Made by a program: the position numbers and the translations under genes
The notes under the pieces: model-generated
The model's input: the letters and a program-made list of their open reading frames with translations, nothing else
Databases searched by the model: none
What the model was told of the DNA's origin: nothing
Shown: in pieces, positions 1 through 6,545 of the stretch
Layout: every line of letters begins with the position of its first letter
Position numbering within the stretch: position 1 is the first letter of the stretch
Assembly (NCBI GenBank): GCA_021789565.1
Contig: JAJYJL010000189.1
Span: forward strand, 1-9,741
Reading direction: 5' to 3'
DNA length: 9,741 nucleotides
Origin: Acidobacteriota bacterium
GTDB lineage: Bacteria > Acidobacteriota > Terriglobia > UBA7540

Positions 1-457
1 GAGAAACCAGTCTCCCTCGCAAGCCAGCAGGAGAAACTTCGGAGATATAGAGGGGGGACAGATTCGATGCCAAGCCAATCGCCATGCCTCCGGTGATACG
101 CCACCCAACAAAGGCATTAAACGTCTGGGCGAAGGCGGTCCCTAAAGAGGAAATAGCGAACAGACAAGCTGCGAGAATCAAGAGGCGCTTGCGACCAAAG
201 CGGTCACTGAGATTGCCGGAAATCGCAGCGCCTAGCAGACAGCCGACCAGAGCACAGCTCATGGCCCAGCCCTGGAGAGACGCATCATTCAGGTGGAAGA
301 ACGCCTCGTAGAACGGCTTCGCTCCACCGATCACAACCCAGTCATATCCGAAGAGGAGCCCACCCAGCCCTGCCGTCAGCGAAATGATCCAGACGTACGA
401 AGTCCTGTATTCAGGCAATACACCTCCAGCTTTAACTTCGACCGAAGTGATATTCAT
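1..457 (-). CDS. Sugar-porter MFS transporter (XylE/GLUT-like), N-terminal part
   Basis: Only the first 152 residues are inside the window; the gene continues beyond position 1. The product is an inner-membrane major facilitator superfamily permease, most likely importing a monosaccharide by proton symport. After a short hydrophilic N-terminus, TM1 (about residues 22-45) carries GYDWVVIGGA, the equivalent of the GYDxxVI(S)GA motif of XylE/GalP/GLUT proteins. The loop between TM2 and TM3 has the MFS signature GNLSDRFGRKR (about 81-91). Residues 120-150 hold R-I-T-G-G-M-A-I-G followed by PLYISEVSPAGLRGRL, the sugar-porter PxYxxExxPxxxRG block. The ATG (455-457) overlaps the stop of the upstream DUF5107/TPR gene as ATGA, so translation is probably coupled, and GAGAAG lies just upstream as a possible ribosome-binding site. 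The substrate cannot be read from this fragment. Family assignment is firm. Confidence 0.93.
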   Translation of the reverse strand, partial: MNITSVEVKAGGVLPEYRTSYVWIISLTAGLGGLLFGYDWVVIGGAKPFYEAFFHLNDASLQGWAMSCALVGCLLGAAISGNLSDRFGRKRLLILAACLFAISSLGTAFAQTFNAFVGWRITGGMAIGLASNLSPLYISEVSPAGLRGRLVS

Positions 458-3400
458 TTGAAGTTCTTCTCGGATGGCAACAACCTTCCCAACTCCAATT
501 GAGCCCAGAGGTGGTTGATATCAAGTTCTAGGACTTGCCGGAACTTCGCTTCCGCCTGCTCTGTCTGGTTCAAGCCAGATTGGGCCAGACCAGCGAGAAA
601 CAGGCAATCGATCTGATTCCGTTTCTGTAAATCATCTTCAAACAGCAGGAAATTAGGTAATGATGTTGCAAAGTAGTCGATCTTAACTTCCGCCGCCAAC
701 TGCTGCGTCGCGCCAGCAAGAAGTTCGCGTAGTGCTCTAAAAGCTTCCTCTTCTTCTCCCAGCTTTCGCAAGGCTAGCGCTCGATAATAAACCATCGGCG
801 AGCGCTTGAGGTCGACTGTGGCAGCTTTTTGAAAGCACACTCTCGCTTTTGCTGGTTCGCTGATGGTCTCGTGGGCAAGCCCAGCAAAGTATTGAAGGTG
901 ATTTTCAGGTGTCAGCAGGTGCTTGCCTTCACCCAAGTTCTCCGGGTAATGCTGCGCTGTTTCAAAATATTCTAACGCTTCCTGCGCCTCCCCAGACTCA
1001 AGGCATTTCAGCCCCAGCATCAAATTAGCCCAGACATACTGTCCCGAAACTAGGCCTTCCCCACCTTCCCAAGGGTGAAAACGGCGCGCAAGGAGAATCT
1101 GCAACGCCTTTTCGGGCTTGCCGGTCTGATTGTAAAGAGTGGCCCGCTCGAGGGTCAGGTCATCACGCTGTTCAACTAGATATTGGTGTTTCTCAAGTTT
1201 CTCCAATCGGGCGTCGGGTGAAGCACCCGTGCGCTTGGACAACTGATCCATTTCATAGAGCAGTCGCGGGTCTGCAGAATTAGTTTCGAATGCTCGACGA
1301 TAGGCGTCAACGGCTTTGGTAGCTTCGTGCCGCACGTTGTAGTACGCAATACCTAAGTTTCTCCATGCGATTGCAAAGGAAGGATTTAATTCGCAGGACT
1401 TCTGCCAGTTCCCGATGGCCTCTTCGTAGCGCTTTTTGTCATAAAGCAGATTGCCGAGATAGTAGCAGGCCTTAGAATCTTCGGGGTCGGCGCGCCGAGC
1501 GCTTTCAAGAATCAGCAGTTCCTCCAAGCGCACTGGAAAACAGTAGTCAGGCGAGGCAGTCGAAGCACTTCGGCGAAAATCACAGGCGCTCTCCGCATTA
1601 CCCATCTGCTCATGACAATAAGCCAGCGCGTACAAAACTATTGGATAGACTGATCCCGTTCCACCATTCGAAGGCAACAGCCTTCCAAGAAGTTCCAACA
1701 CCTCATCCCACAAACCAGCGTTCGAATAATCGAAGGCAATATCCAGATAAGTCTGGACATCACCTCGCATGAGTTGGCGCAATTCCTTGGTTAAGCTCTC
1801 TTTGCGCTTTTCATCGTGCATGGCCATGCACACCAAGACGAGCTCAGTCCGGGACCAGAAGTCAAGCGAGTCCATGATCACCGTTTCCTGCACCAGCTTT
1901 TCTGCCCGATCGCTCTGCCCGGTTCGACGCAGGATTGCAGACATAAGATTACGAGCCTTCAGGTTTGACGCATTGACAGCCAGTGCCCGTTCAAGATGGT
2001 CGATCGCGCTTTCATAATGGCGGTGCCAGCAATCGATTTCAGCCAGCGCGTAATAACTGGCGCCCTGCCATGCGTAGCTCCAGGTTGCTTTGTAAAAGGC
2101 CGGGTAGGATTCTTCAAGGCGATGCTGAAACTTCAGAGCCAGCCCCAGGTTGTAGTAGGGCTCGCCATCAGACGGGTTCGGATTCCAGCGGGTCAGCCTT
2201 TGAATCGCACGACGAAAGCGTTTTTCGGCCTCCTGGAATTGTCCTCGGCGCAGATACTGGAGCCCCATCGCATTGTTAGCGCGAATATCGCCAGAGTCAC
2301 GGTTGAGCAACTCACGCCAGTACGACTCCGGATACCGTGTTGCATGTCTGTATTGCTTGAGATGTAAGCCGGTTAAGTAGAGTTCTTCATTCGTTTCGGT
2401 TTGTTCTGGGGGCGGTGGCTCCGTGGCGGGAGGCCCTACCGATTTGCCTTTGAAATTCTCCGGTTGATATCGAATCAATTCATGGCCGGCGAGATCGACA
2501 ACTTTCAACAATAACTGCGTTGAGTCAACTGTCGATGGAAGATCAAGTTGCTCGATCAGCGGTTTTGCAGGATCCAGATTGACGGCTTGTTCAAAAAGAA
2601 CTCTTTTACCGGAAGTAAGAATCACTTTTGCTCCCGGAAGACTTTCCGCAGCACAGGCACCAAGTTTCAACTTCCCGTGGTTGGTTTCCAAACTCACGGC
2701 AAGCTTCCGATTGGCATTCACAGGGGGGCCAATCTCGCGGATAGGGTACCAGTACTGCGTGAAGGTCTTGGTCTCGTAAGGTTGAAGCCAGGAGAAATCC
2801 GGCTGGTTGTCGGTATAGACACCAGCCATCAGTTCAACGTAGGGACCGTCCGAATCGGTTAGCTCACGATCCCAAGCGTAACCAAACTCGGCATTACCCC
2901 AAGTCCAAAGCTTCTTGCCCGGAGAAATGTGATGGTCGGCAACGTGAACGAATCCTGCATTCCTTGCATGATCATAACCTCCGAAAAAGTCGTAGCGCGA
3001 CTCGGGCACCATGTATGAGGTGGGCACGGGAATGTTCTTGTACCAGCGCAGGTCAACGCCGCATGTGTAATCAACCCCGTAATAAAACCCACGTGCGGTG
3101 GGGAACTCTGACGTGGCGCGCTTTGCATGGTCGGCAACGTACCTCACGTCAGGAGGGAAAACCGCCTCATATTGGTCATGCGTATGAACCCCGACATTTG
3201 CCCACCAGAGAAAAGTTTGTACGAAAGGCGTTCGGTTGTAGAGCCGGACTCGGGCCTCCACCAGACTTTTACCAGGGTGCAGGCAGATGCCCACCATGCC
3301 CTTCATGCGGTTCATTGGCTCGTGCTCGCTCAGCCACACGATCCTGCTACCGTCCCGACATTCCTCAATCGAATAGTCGACCGGCATGAAGGTGGAAGGG

Positions 3401-3780
3401 CGATGGTGCTGTGGCCAGTTAAACTCAACACCGCCGGAAATCCATGGTCCCAGCAATCCTACCAATGCGGGTTTGATCACGTGCTGCTGGTAAAAGAAGT
3501 CGAATTGGTTCGTTTTGTCTTGACCAACATGGATGCGACCGCCAATTTCCGGCAGGATCATCAATTTGACGTATTCGTTTTCCAGAAGAACAGCACGGTA
3601 TGCATGGGCCCTTTTCTCATCAGAGACACGGTCCGTAAAAGGGCTAGGGTATACCTTGCCGCTGCTCCCCTGATAGACTCGCTTTTCCAGAAACATCGGG
3701 TTCAAATCAGCCGCAGGAACAGAATACGTCGGAATCGTTACCGTTTCCTCCCGCACATGGACAAGTTCATCTCGTTTCAT
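454..3780 (-). CDS. DUF5107 domain protein with C-terminal TPR repeats
   Basis: A 1108-residue protein of two parts. Residues about 40-345 match the DUF5107 family, whose members are thought to adopt the galactose-mutarotase-like beta-sandwich of carbohydrate enzymes; recognisable blocks are ILPEIGGRI (75-83), LGPWISGGVEFNWPQHHRP (110-128) and the aromatic WWANVGVHTHD stretch (192-202). A proline-rich linker (about 449-459) leads to a long TPR region (about 500-1105) with repeats such as NNAMGLQYLRRGQFQEAEKR (502-521), others containing YYNLGLALKF and YYLGNLLYDKKRYEEAI, and a last one near 1065-1100. No signal peptide or membrane segment is evident, so it should be cytoplasmic. The length is typical of DUF5107-TPR proteins. 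The ATG at 3780 is the natural start, but no strong Shine-Dalgarno precedes it; two tiny ORFs lie just upstream. Overlap with the MFS gene suggests joint work on a transported sugar or glycoside. The enzymatic reaction is not known to me; binding or hydrolysis of a glycan is inference. Confidence 0.9.
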   Translation of the reverse strand: MKRDELVHVREETVTIPTYSVPAADLNPMFLEKRVYQGSSGKVYPSPFTDRVSDEKRAHAYRAVLLENEYVKLMILPEIGGRIHVGQDKTNQFDFFYQQHVIKPALVGLLGPWISGGVEFNWPQHHRPSTFMPVDYSIEECRDGSRIVWLSEHEPMNRMKGMVGICLHPGKSLVEARVRLYNRTPFVQTFLWWANVGVHTHDQYEAVFPPDVRYVADHAKRATSEFPTARGFYYGVDYTCGVDLRWYKNIPVPTSYMVPESRYDFFGGYDHARNAGFVHVADHHISPGKKLWTWGNAEFGYAWDRELTDSDGPYVELMAGVYTDNQPDFSWLQPYETKTFTQYWYPIREIGPPVNANRKLAVSLETNHGKLKLGACAAESLPGAKVILTSGKRVLFEQAVNLDPAKPLIEQLDLPSTVDSTQLLLKVVDLAGHELIRYQPENFKGKSVGPPATEPPPPEQTETNEELYLTGLHLKQYRHATRYPESYWRELLNRDSGDIRANNAMGLQYLRRGQFQEAEKRFRRAIQRLTRWNPNPSDGEPYYNLGLALKFQHRLEESYPAFYKATWSYAWQGASYYALAEIDCWHRHYESAIDHLERALAVNASNLKARNLMSAILRRTGQSDRAEKLVQETVIMDSLDFWSRTELVLVCMAMHDEKRKESLTKELRQLMRGDVQTYLDIAFDYSNAGLWDEVLELLGRLLPSNGGTGSVYPIVLYALAYCHEQMGNAESACDFRRSASTASPDYCFPVRLEELLILESARRADPEDSKACYYLGNLLYDKKRYEEAIGNWQKSCELNPSFAIAWRNLGIAYYNVRHEATKAVDAYRRAFETNSADPRLLYEMDQLSKRTGASPDARLEKLEKHQYLVEQRDDLTLERATLYNQTGKPEKALQILLARRFHPWEGGEGLVSGQYVWANLMLGLKCLESGEAQEALEYFETAQHYPENLGEGKHLLTPENHLQYFAGLAHETISEPAKARVCFQKAATVDLKRSPMVYYRALALRKLGEEEEAFRALRELLAGATQQLAAEVKIDYFATSLPNFLLFEDDLQKRNQIDCLFLAGLAQSGLNQTEQAEAKFRQVLELDINHLWAQLELGRLLPSEKNFK

Positions 3781-3799
3781 CGTAAGGATGCTCGCGTTC

Positions 3800-3856
3800 T
3801 CATATAATCGCGTCGTTTTTCCTGCAGGTACCGCAAACGATGCTATGACACATCAT
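3800..3856 (-). CDS. Possible leader ORF 2 (18 aa) before the DUF5107 gene
   Basis: A tiny ORF, MMCHSIVCGTCRKNDAII, whose first ATG overlaps the TGA of leader ORF 1 (ATGA arrangement) and whose own TGA lies 19 nt before the DUF5107 ATG. It has no strong ribosome-binding site of its own beyond GAGG/AGAGG sequences inside leader ORF 1, so it would depend on coupling. It contains CxxC spacing but is too short for a fold. It may be chance; it is listed because of the ordered chain ORF1-ORF2-DUF5107 in a leader that otherwise gives the big gene no good Shine-Dalgarno. Confidence 0.2.
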   Translation of the reverse strand: MMCHSIVCGTCRKNDAII

Positions 3857-3894
3857 CCTCTGAAACCCTCAAAAGCCAGAAAGACGCGGTGCAT
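3853..3894 (-). CDS. Possible leader ORF 1 (13 aa) with strong Shine-Dalgarno
   Basis: Minus-strand ORF MHRVFLAFEGFRG followed by TGA. It is preceded by GGAGG (plus-strand 3903-3907) at an 8-nt spacing, the best ribosome-binding site in this leader and better than that of the DUF5107 gene itself. It is in the same reading frame as DUF5107 but separated from it by its TGA. It could be a leader peptide that couples or attenuates expression of the operon. Nothing else supports it. Confidence 0.25.
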   Translation of the reverse strand: MHRVFLAFEGFRG

Positions 3895-4303
3895 CGTGGC
3901 TTCCTCCCACATGAGAGAAGGCTGATATCGACACGCCAGTCTCACGTCATAATCTGCATCACCGGATGCATAATGGTGATAGAACTGCACTGAAGCCAAG
4001 CGTTATTAACACTCTCGAAATATGCTTAACAAACTCCGTGTGCGTTAACGGAACGTCTACTGTACACGGTACCGCCTGTGAATGCAAGATATCGCGTTAG
4101 CCCACGCCAAAACCTGAGAACATTCAGTGTCAGCGACCCAGCTAAAACAATCGCCCCAGTATAGTTAAGTCTGTTACACGTTAGCGTGATGTTCAATAAG
4201 CCACAGATTTTTAGACAGGTAAATTGCTGGAATCCGGGTTCGTGGATTCAGTCATTTACGAGGGCGCCTGCAGCAGGGTTTTGCGACCCCCCCATTTTGA
4301 GGC
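3895..4303. other. Intergenic region, no gene seen
   Basis: About 410 bp between the DUF5107 leader and the 3' end of the recombinase gene. No credible coding frame, tRNA or rRNA was found. It holds the upstream region of the minus-strand sugar operon, including the inverted repeat at 3955-3970 and several AT-rich stretches (for example around 4005-4030) that could contain its promoter. A GAATCC/GGATTC inverted repeat near 4232-4252 and a run of seven C (about 4286-4292) lie close to the recombinase end and may mark the edge of an inserted segment. Confidence 0.5.
3955..3970. promoter_or_regulatory. Inverted repeat upstream of the DUF5107 leader
   Basis: TGCATC-ACCG-GATGCA is a perfect 6-bp inverted repeat with a 4-nt centre, about 60 bp upstream of leader ORF 1 on the minus strand. 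It could be an operator half-site pair or an RNA hairpin in the operon leader. The binding protein is unknown. No confident -35/-10 pair was found next to it. Confidence 0.25.
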
Positions 4304-4882
4304 CTACTTGAGCGCTTTGCAGATGCTGGCTTTGCTCACCTGATACTTTTTCGCCAGTTCGTTCAGGCTCATGCCGTGGGCCCGGTCTTTAAGCACGGCA
4401 TCAAGATCCAACTGCAGCCTCGGCCTTCCGATCCGCCGGCCTTCCAGCTTCGCCCGCCTCAATCCCGCCTTCACTCTCTCCCTGATCAACGACCGCTCCA
4501 ACTCCGCAACGACACCGACAATCACCAGCACGGCCCTCCCCAGCGGCCCGCTTGTATCAATCTGCTCCCGGAAGCTGATGAACTCGATGTTCATGTGAGC
4601 CATCTCGTCCAGCACCTGGAGAGAATGCCTGACTGATCTCGCCACCCGATCCGAAGCCCAGACCAGCAATACATTGAATTTCCCCTGCCGGGCGTCAGCC
4701 ATCATCCGATCCAGTCCCGGCCGTGAATCTCTGGCGCCGGTGACTTTGTCTTCGTAGATGCTGGTGATTTCCAGTCCCCTCTGCCTGGGCAGTTGCCTCA
4801 GATCATGCAGTTGAGTCTCGGGATGCTGCTCCAGCTTTGAAACACGCAGGTAGAGAACAGCCTTCCGGGTATCGGTATTCAT
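4304..4882 (-). CDS. Serine recombinase, resolvase/invertase family
   Basis: A complete 192-residue small serine recombinase (Tn3 resolvase/Hin type), which cuts and rejoins DNA at a res- or inversion-type site through a 5'-phosphoserine link. The N-terminal YLRVSK block places the catalytic Ser at residue 15 with Arg13 beside it. WASDRVARS (75-83) supplies the D-R-x-x-R catalytic arginines (79 and 82). AELERSLIRERVKAGLRRAK (126-145) is the E-helix typical of the family, followed by EGRRIGRPR and a C-terminal helix-turn-helix (about 171-190, MSLNELAKKYQVSKASICKA). The ATG at 4882 is preceded by GAGGGAG at good spacing. The stop is TAG, giving the normal family length, so TAG acts as stop here. 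It may serve a transposon, a prophage or an inversion switch; no transposase accompanies it in the window, and no res site was identified in the 300 bp upstream. Confidence 0.93.
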   Translation of the reverse strand: MNTDTRKAVLYLRVSKLEQHPETQLHDLRQLPRQRGLEITSIYEDKVTGARDSRPGLDRMMADARQGKFNVLLVWASDRVARSVRHSLQVLDEMAHMNIEFISFREQIDTSGPLGRAVLVIVGVVAELERSLIRERVKAGLRRAKLEGRRIGRPRLQLDLDAVLKDRAHGMSLNELAKKYQVSKASICKALK

Positions 4883-5280
4883 GGATGCATCTCCCTCGTG
4901 ACGGTCTTTGCCTGGAAGCCCCCAGCAAGCTGGTCATAAATCCCTCCACAACATTTCGTAACCGCTGCAGGAGATAGAGGTTCAATCCCGCCTGGGAGCC
5001 CCTTAAAAAGGCTTTTGGCAATAAACCGGATTCGGGGCCCCTAAGGCCCGTCGAGATGCTCGTACGGGCGCCGGACATGGAGATGCGGGCGCAGGAGGGA
5101 GCAGTGCCGGTCAAGAGGATGGCCATCAAGAAAGGCGCAAAAGCGGCCGGGCATAAGATAACTCCTTGTTAAACTGGTCTTATATGCCTGTTATCTTATC
5201 ATAAAACGACTCCCAAAGAACCGGGCAGTTAAAAATCCGGCCCCCACAGAGAAAGACAAAAGAAGAAATCCAAACTCCTG
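4883..5280. other. Region between recombinase and phage-like ORF
   Basis: About 400 bp upstream of the recombinase. It should contain the recombinase promoter and, if there is one, its target site, but I could not identify a clear res-like array of inverted 12-mers. A plus-strand frame from 4978 to 5165 is open for 62 codons but has no credible start and no recognisable product. The stretch around 5000-5045 has short self-complementary pieces (GGGGCCCC). No tRNA gene was seen. Confidence 0.45.
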
Positions 5281-5691
5281 GTGGAATGCTCCACCCTGAC
5301 TGTCTCCATCCACCGGGAAAAGGCCCCCGTCCGGGCCTGTGGTTACATCAACCCCAAAGGATTTGCCCGCGGCCGGAGGACCATTGCCGGCACCCTGATC
5401 CTCACCCAATTTAGTGTAGACGTCCTCTTCCGCTTCCTGCAGGCCGTCCTGCCTCACGATTTCTCGAGCGACTCGACCTATGTCAAAGTCGATCAGTTGC
5501 CGCCCTTCAACGCCACCATCCTCTTCGCGGATGAATACGGCAACGCCAGCTGCCGGCGCCTGCTGGGGCTCGAGTTTGTCACCGACGGCACGGTTTATTC
5601 CATCCAGGACCTGCTCAGTGAGCAGACCATCAGCTACATGGCTAGCGACTTTACACGGTCGTGGCAGAGGAAATTGGGAAGTTTTTTGTAG
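5281..5691 (+). CDS. Phage virion (tail-type) structural protein, N-terminally truncated
   Basis: This 136-residue frame resembles the C-terminal two thirds of a family of phage virion structural proteins that share a (S/T)REKAPV...NP+xFxRGxRxIAGxL core, then LPPFD(I/V)T...A-NEYG and a closing S-x-x-D-x-x-(S/T)E...(M/T)YxA-RD strand. Here one reads SIHREKAPV (residues 9-17), NPKGFARGRRTIAGTLIL (24-41), QLPPFNATILFADEYGNA (72-89) and SIQDLLSEQTISYMASDF (107-124). The assignment rests on remembered family pattern, not a search. The frame is open from 5233, after TAA at 5230, but contains no ATG near the expected N-terminus; the GTG at 5281 has no ribosome-binding site, and the usual first 30-50 residues are missing. 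It ends in TAG. It stands alone, without capsid, terminase or lysis genes, so it is likely a prophage or tailocin remnant beside a recombinase. Confidence 0.5.
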   Translation: MECSTLTVSIHREKAPVRACGYINPKGFARGRRTIAGTLILTQFSVDVLFRFLQAVLPHDFSSDSTYVKVDQLPPFNATILFADEYGNASCRRLLGLEFVTDGTVYSIQDLLSEQTISYMASDFTRSWQRKLGSFL

Positions 5692-5762
5692 CGGGTTACA
5701 CTTTTTTCCTATATTAGTTTGGAAGGCTCCAGAAAGCTCCTGTCGTGCACCATAAGTTCCGA

Positions 5763-5795
5763 GGATATCGTCGAGACTACGTGGTCACGATATCC
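5763..5795. repeat. Inverted repeat, 9-bp arms
   Basis: GGATATCGT (5763-5771) and ACGATATCC (5787-5795) form a perfect 9-bp inverted repeat with a 15-nt spacer, about 70 bp after the phage-like ORF and across the stop of the minus-strand orphan ORF (5777-6253). No T-tract follows on either strand, so it is not a standard intrinsic terminator. It could be a protein-binding site or the first of the hairpins that fill the next 900 bp. Confidence 0.6.
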
Positions 5796-6253
5796 ACATT
5801 TCCCCCCTTTTCTTCGCCTGTCAAAATGTTTTTTGGGGCCTCTCCTAGCCCCAAAGGGAGAAATGTGACGCCCCCCCTAGCCTTTGCTTCCGGCCCCTCG
5901 TCAGCCTGTTTTCCCGCCTCGATCTCTTCCGCCCGCCACGCCTGAAACCGGTCGATAAGTTCCTTCTCACGCCACCGCCGGTGCGCCAACGTGGCATACG
6001 GGAATCCCGGTCCGGGGACGTACAGGCCTGCAGAGAAGCCGGGCCGCTGGGGATTCAAAACCTCTGGCCGGATGGGAGAATCCCCGTGCGTGTCGGGGAT
6101 TGCGGGCAGGAGAAGCTGATAGGGAGGGGTTGGCGTGTAAAGGGTAAGAATTAAGAGAGAGCTTTTTGATTCCGGGGGCCGCCTTTTTCCCCGGGCCGGC
6201 CAAAGCCAGAATCGGAAATCAGACGCTATCCGGATAGAGATGGTTCTCGGCAC
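5777..6253 (-). CDS. Orphan hypothetical ORF, doubtful
   Basis: A 158-residue minus-strand frame. I do not recognise it. The C-terminal half has protein-like composition, for example FPYATLAHRRWREKELIDRF followed by QAWRAEEIEAGKQADEG. The first 60 residues are rich in Pro, Ser and Leu, and another minus-strand frame is also open over part of them, so the true start could be later. There is no signal peptide, no clear domain and no good ribosome-binding site at the ATG. The frame contains two perfect hairpin sequences (5832-5855 and 6079-6101), which is more usual of non-coding or repeat DNA. It is equally possible that this is a non-coding hairpin region that happens to be open. Confidence 0.3.
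   Translation of the reverse strand: MPRTISIRIASDFRFWLWPARGKRRPPESKSSLLILTLYTPTPPYQLLLPAIPDTHGDSPIRPEVLNPQRPGFSAGLYVPGPGFPYATLAHRRWREKELIDRFQAWRAEEIEAGKQADEGPEAKARGGVTFLPLGLGEAPKNILTGEEKGGNVDIVTT
5832..5855. repeat. Hairpin, 8-bp perfect stem
   Basis: TTTGGGGC (5832-5839) and GCCCCAAA (5848-5855) pair perfectly around an 8-nt loop. Upstream on the plus strand is a T-rich stretch. On the minus strand the stem is followed by AAAACATTTTG rather than a clean T-tract, so termination is possible but weak. Confidence 0.5.
6079..6101. repeat. Hairpin, 8-bp perfect stem
   Basis: AATCCCCG (6079-6086) and CGGGGATT (6094-6101) form a perfect stem with a 7-nt loop. It lies inside the doubtful minus-strand ORF. 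There is no T-tract. Confidence 0.5.
6226..6237. repeat. 12-bp perfect palindrome
   Basis: CTATCCGGATAG is a perfect 12-bp palindrome, next to the putative start of the minus-strand orphan ORF. It could be an operator for that ORF or another member of the palindrome cluster. AGGGAT-G-ATCCCT near 6312-6324 is a similar short palindrome. Confidence 0.4.
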
Positions 6254-6394
6254 GAATTTGAACCGGTTTCTGTCGCGCCCCGCCGCTTTCGGAGGAGTTC
6301 AGGAGATTTCAGGGATGATCCCTTGTATTTCAGACAGAGGAATGTTTCAACTCGGCCGCCTTCCACAGACCCGGGGGCTGCACGAACTTGAGAG

Positions 6395-6407
6395 GGGGCT
6401 GTACGGC
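6395..6407 (+). repeat. 13-bp direct repeat, copy 1
   Basis: GGGGCTGTACGGC occurs here and again, identically, at 6533-6545, 138 bp further on. The sequence GGGGCTGCACG at about 6374-6384 is a partial third version. Each full copy is followed within 30 bp by a stem-loop (6412-6446 after copy 1, 6555-6569 after copy 2). Confidence 0.6.
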
Positions 6408-6532
6408 GTTCCGAATGGGACAATCCCACTGTGCCTTCTAGGCACACTGAGACTCCAGTAAGCCTGGAAATACGCCTGCAAACACGCCGGAAGGCACGGC
6501 TTCGGGTTGCGGAATGGAGCCGCTTCGCAAGC

Positions 6533-6545
6533 GGGGCTGTACGGC
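6533..6545 (+). repeat. 13-bp direct repeat, copy 2
   Basis: This is identical to 6395-6407 (GGGGCTGTACGGC). It directly follows the CCGCTT-CGC-AAGCGG hairpin and overlaps its last two bases. Confidence 0.6.

Noticed and set aside
84..502. Plus-strand ORFs over the left edge
   Set aside because: They are antisense to the MFS gene, whose motifs (GYDWVVIGGA, DRFGRKR, PLYISE) are clear on the minus strand.
3127..3807. 226-residue plus-strand ORF, and others at 1769-2862 and 2964-3389
   Set aside because: They are antisense shadows of the DUF5107/TPR gene, with no ribosome-binding site or recognisable motif.
4232..4252. tRNA T-arm-like text GGGTTCG with flanking GAATCC/GGATTC
   Set aside because: The stem and loop lengths do not fit a T-arm, and no anticodon or D-arm is found upstream.
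4803..5129. 108-residue minus-strand ORF across the recombinase start
   Set aside because: It overlaps the recombinase N-terminus in another frame and has no motif; the recombinase has the good ribosome-binding site.
4978..5165. 62-codon open plus-strand frame
   Set aside because: It has no start with a ribosome-binding site, no known motif and low complexity near its end; it might be a gene remnant but cannot be supported.
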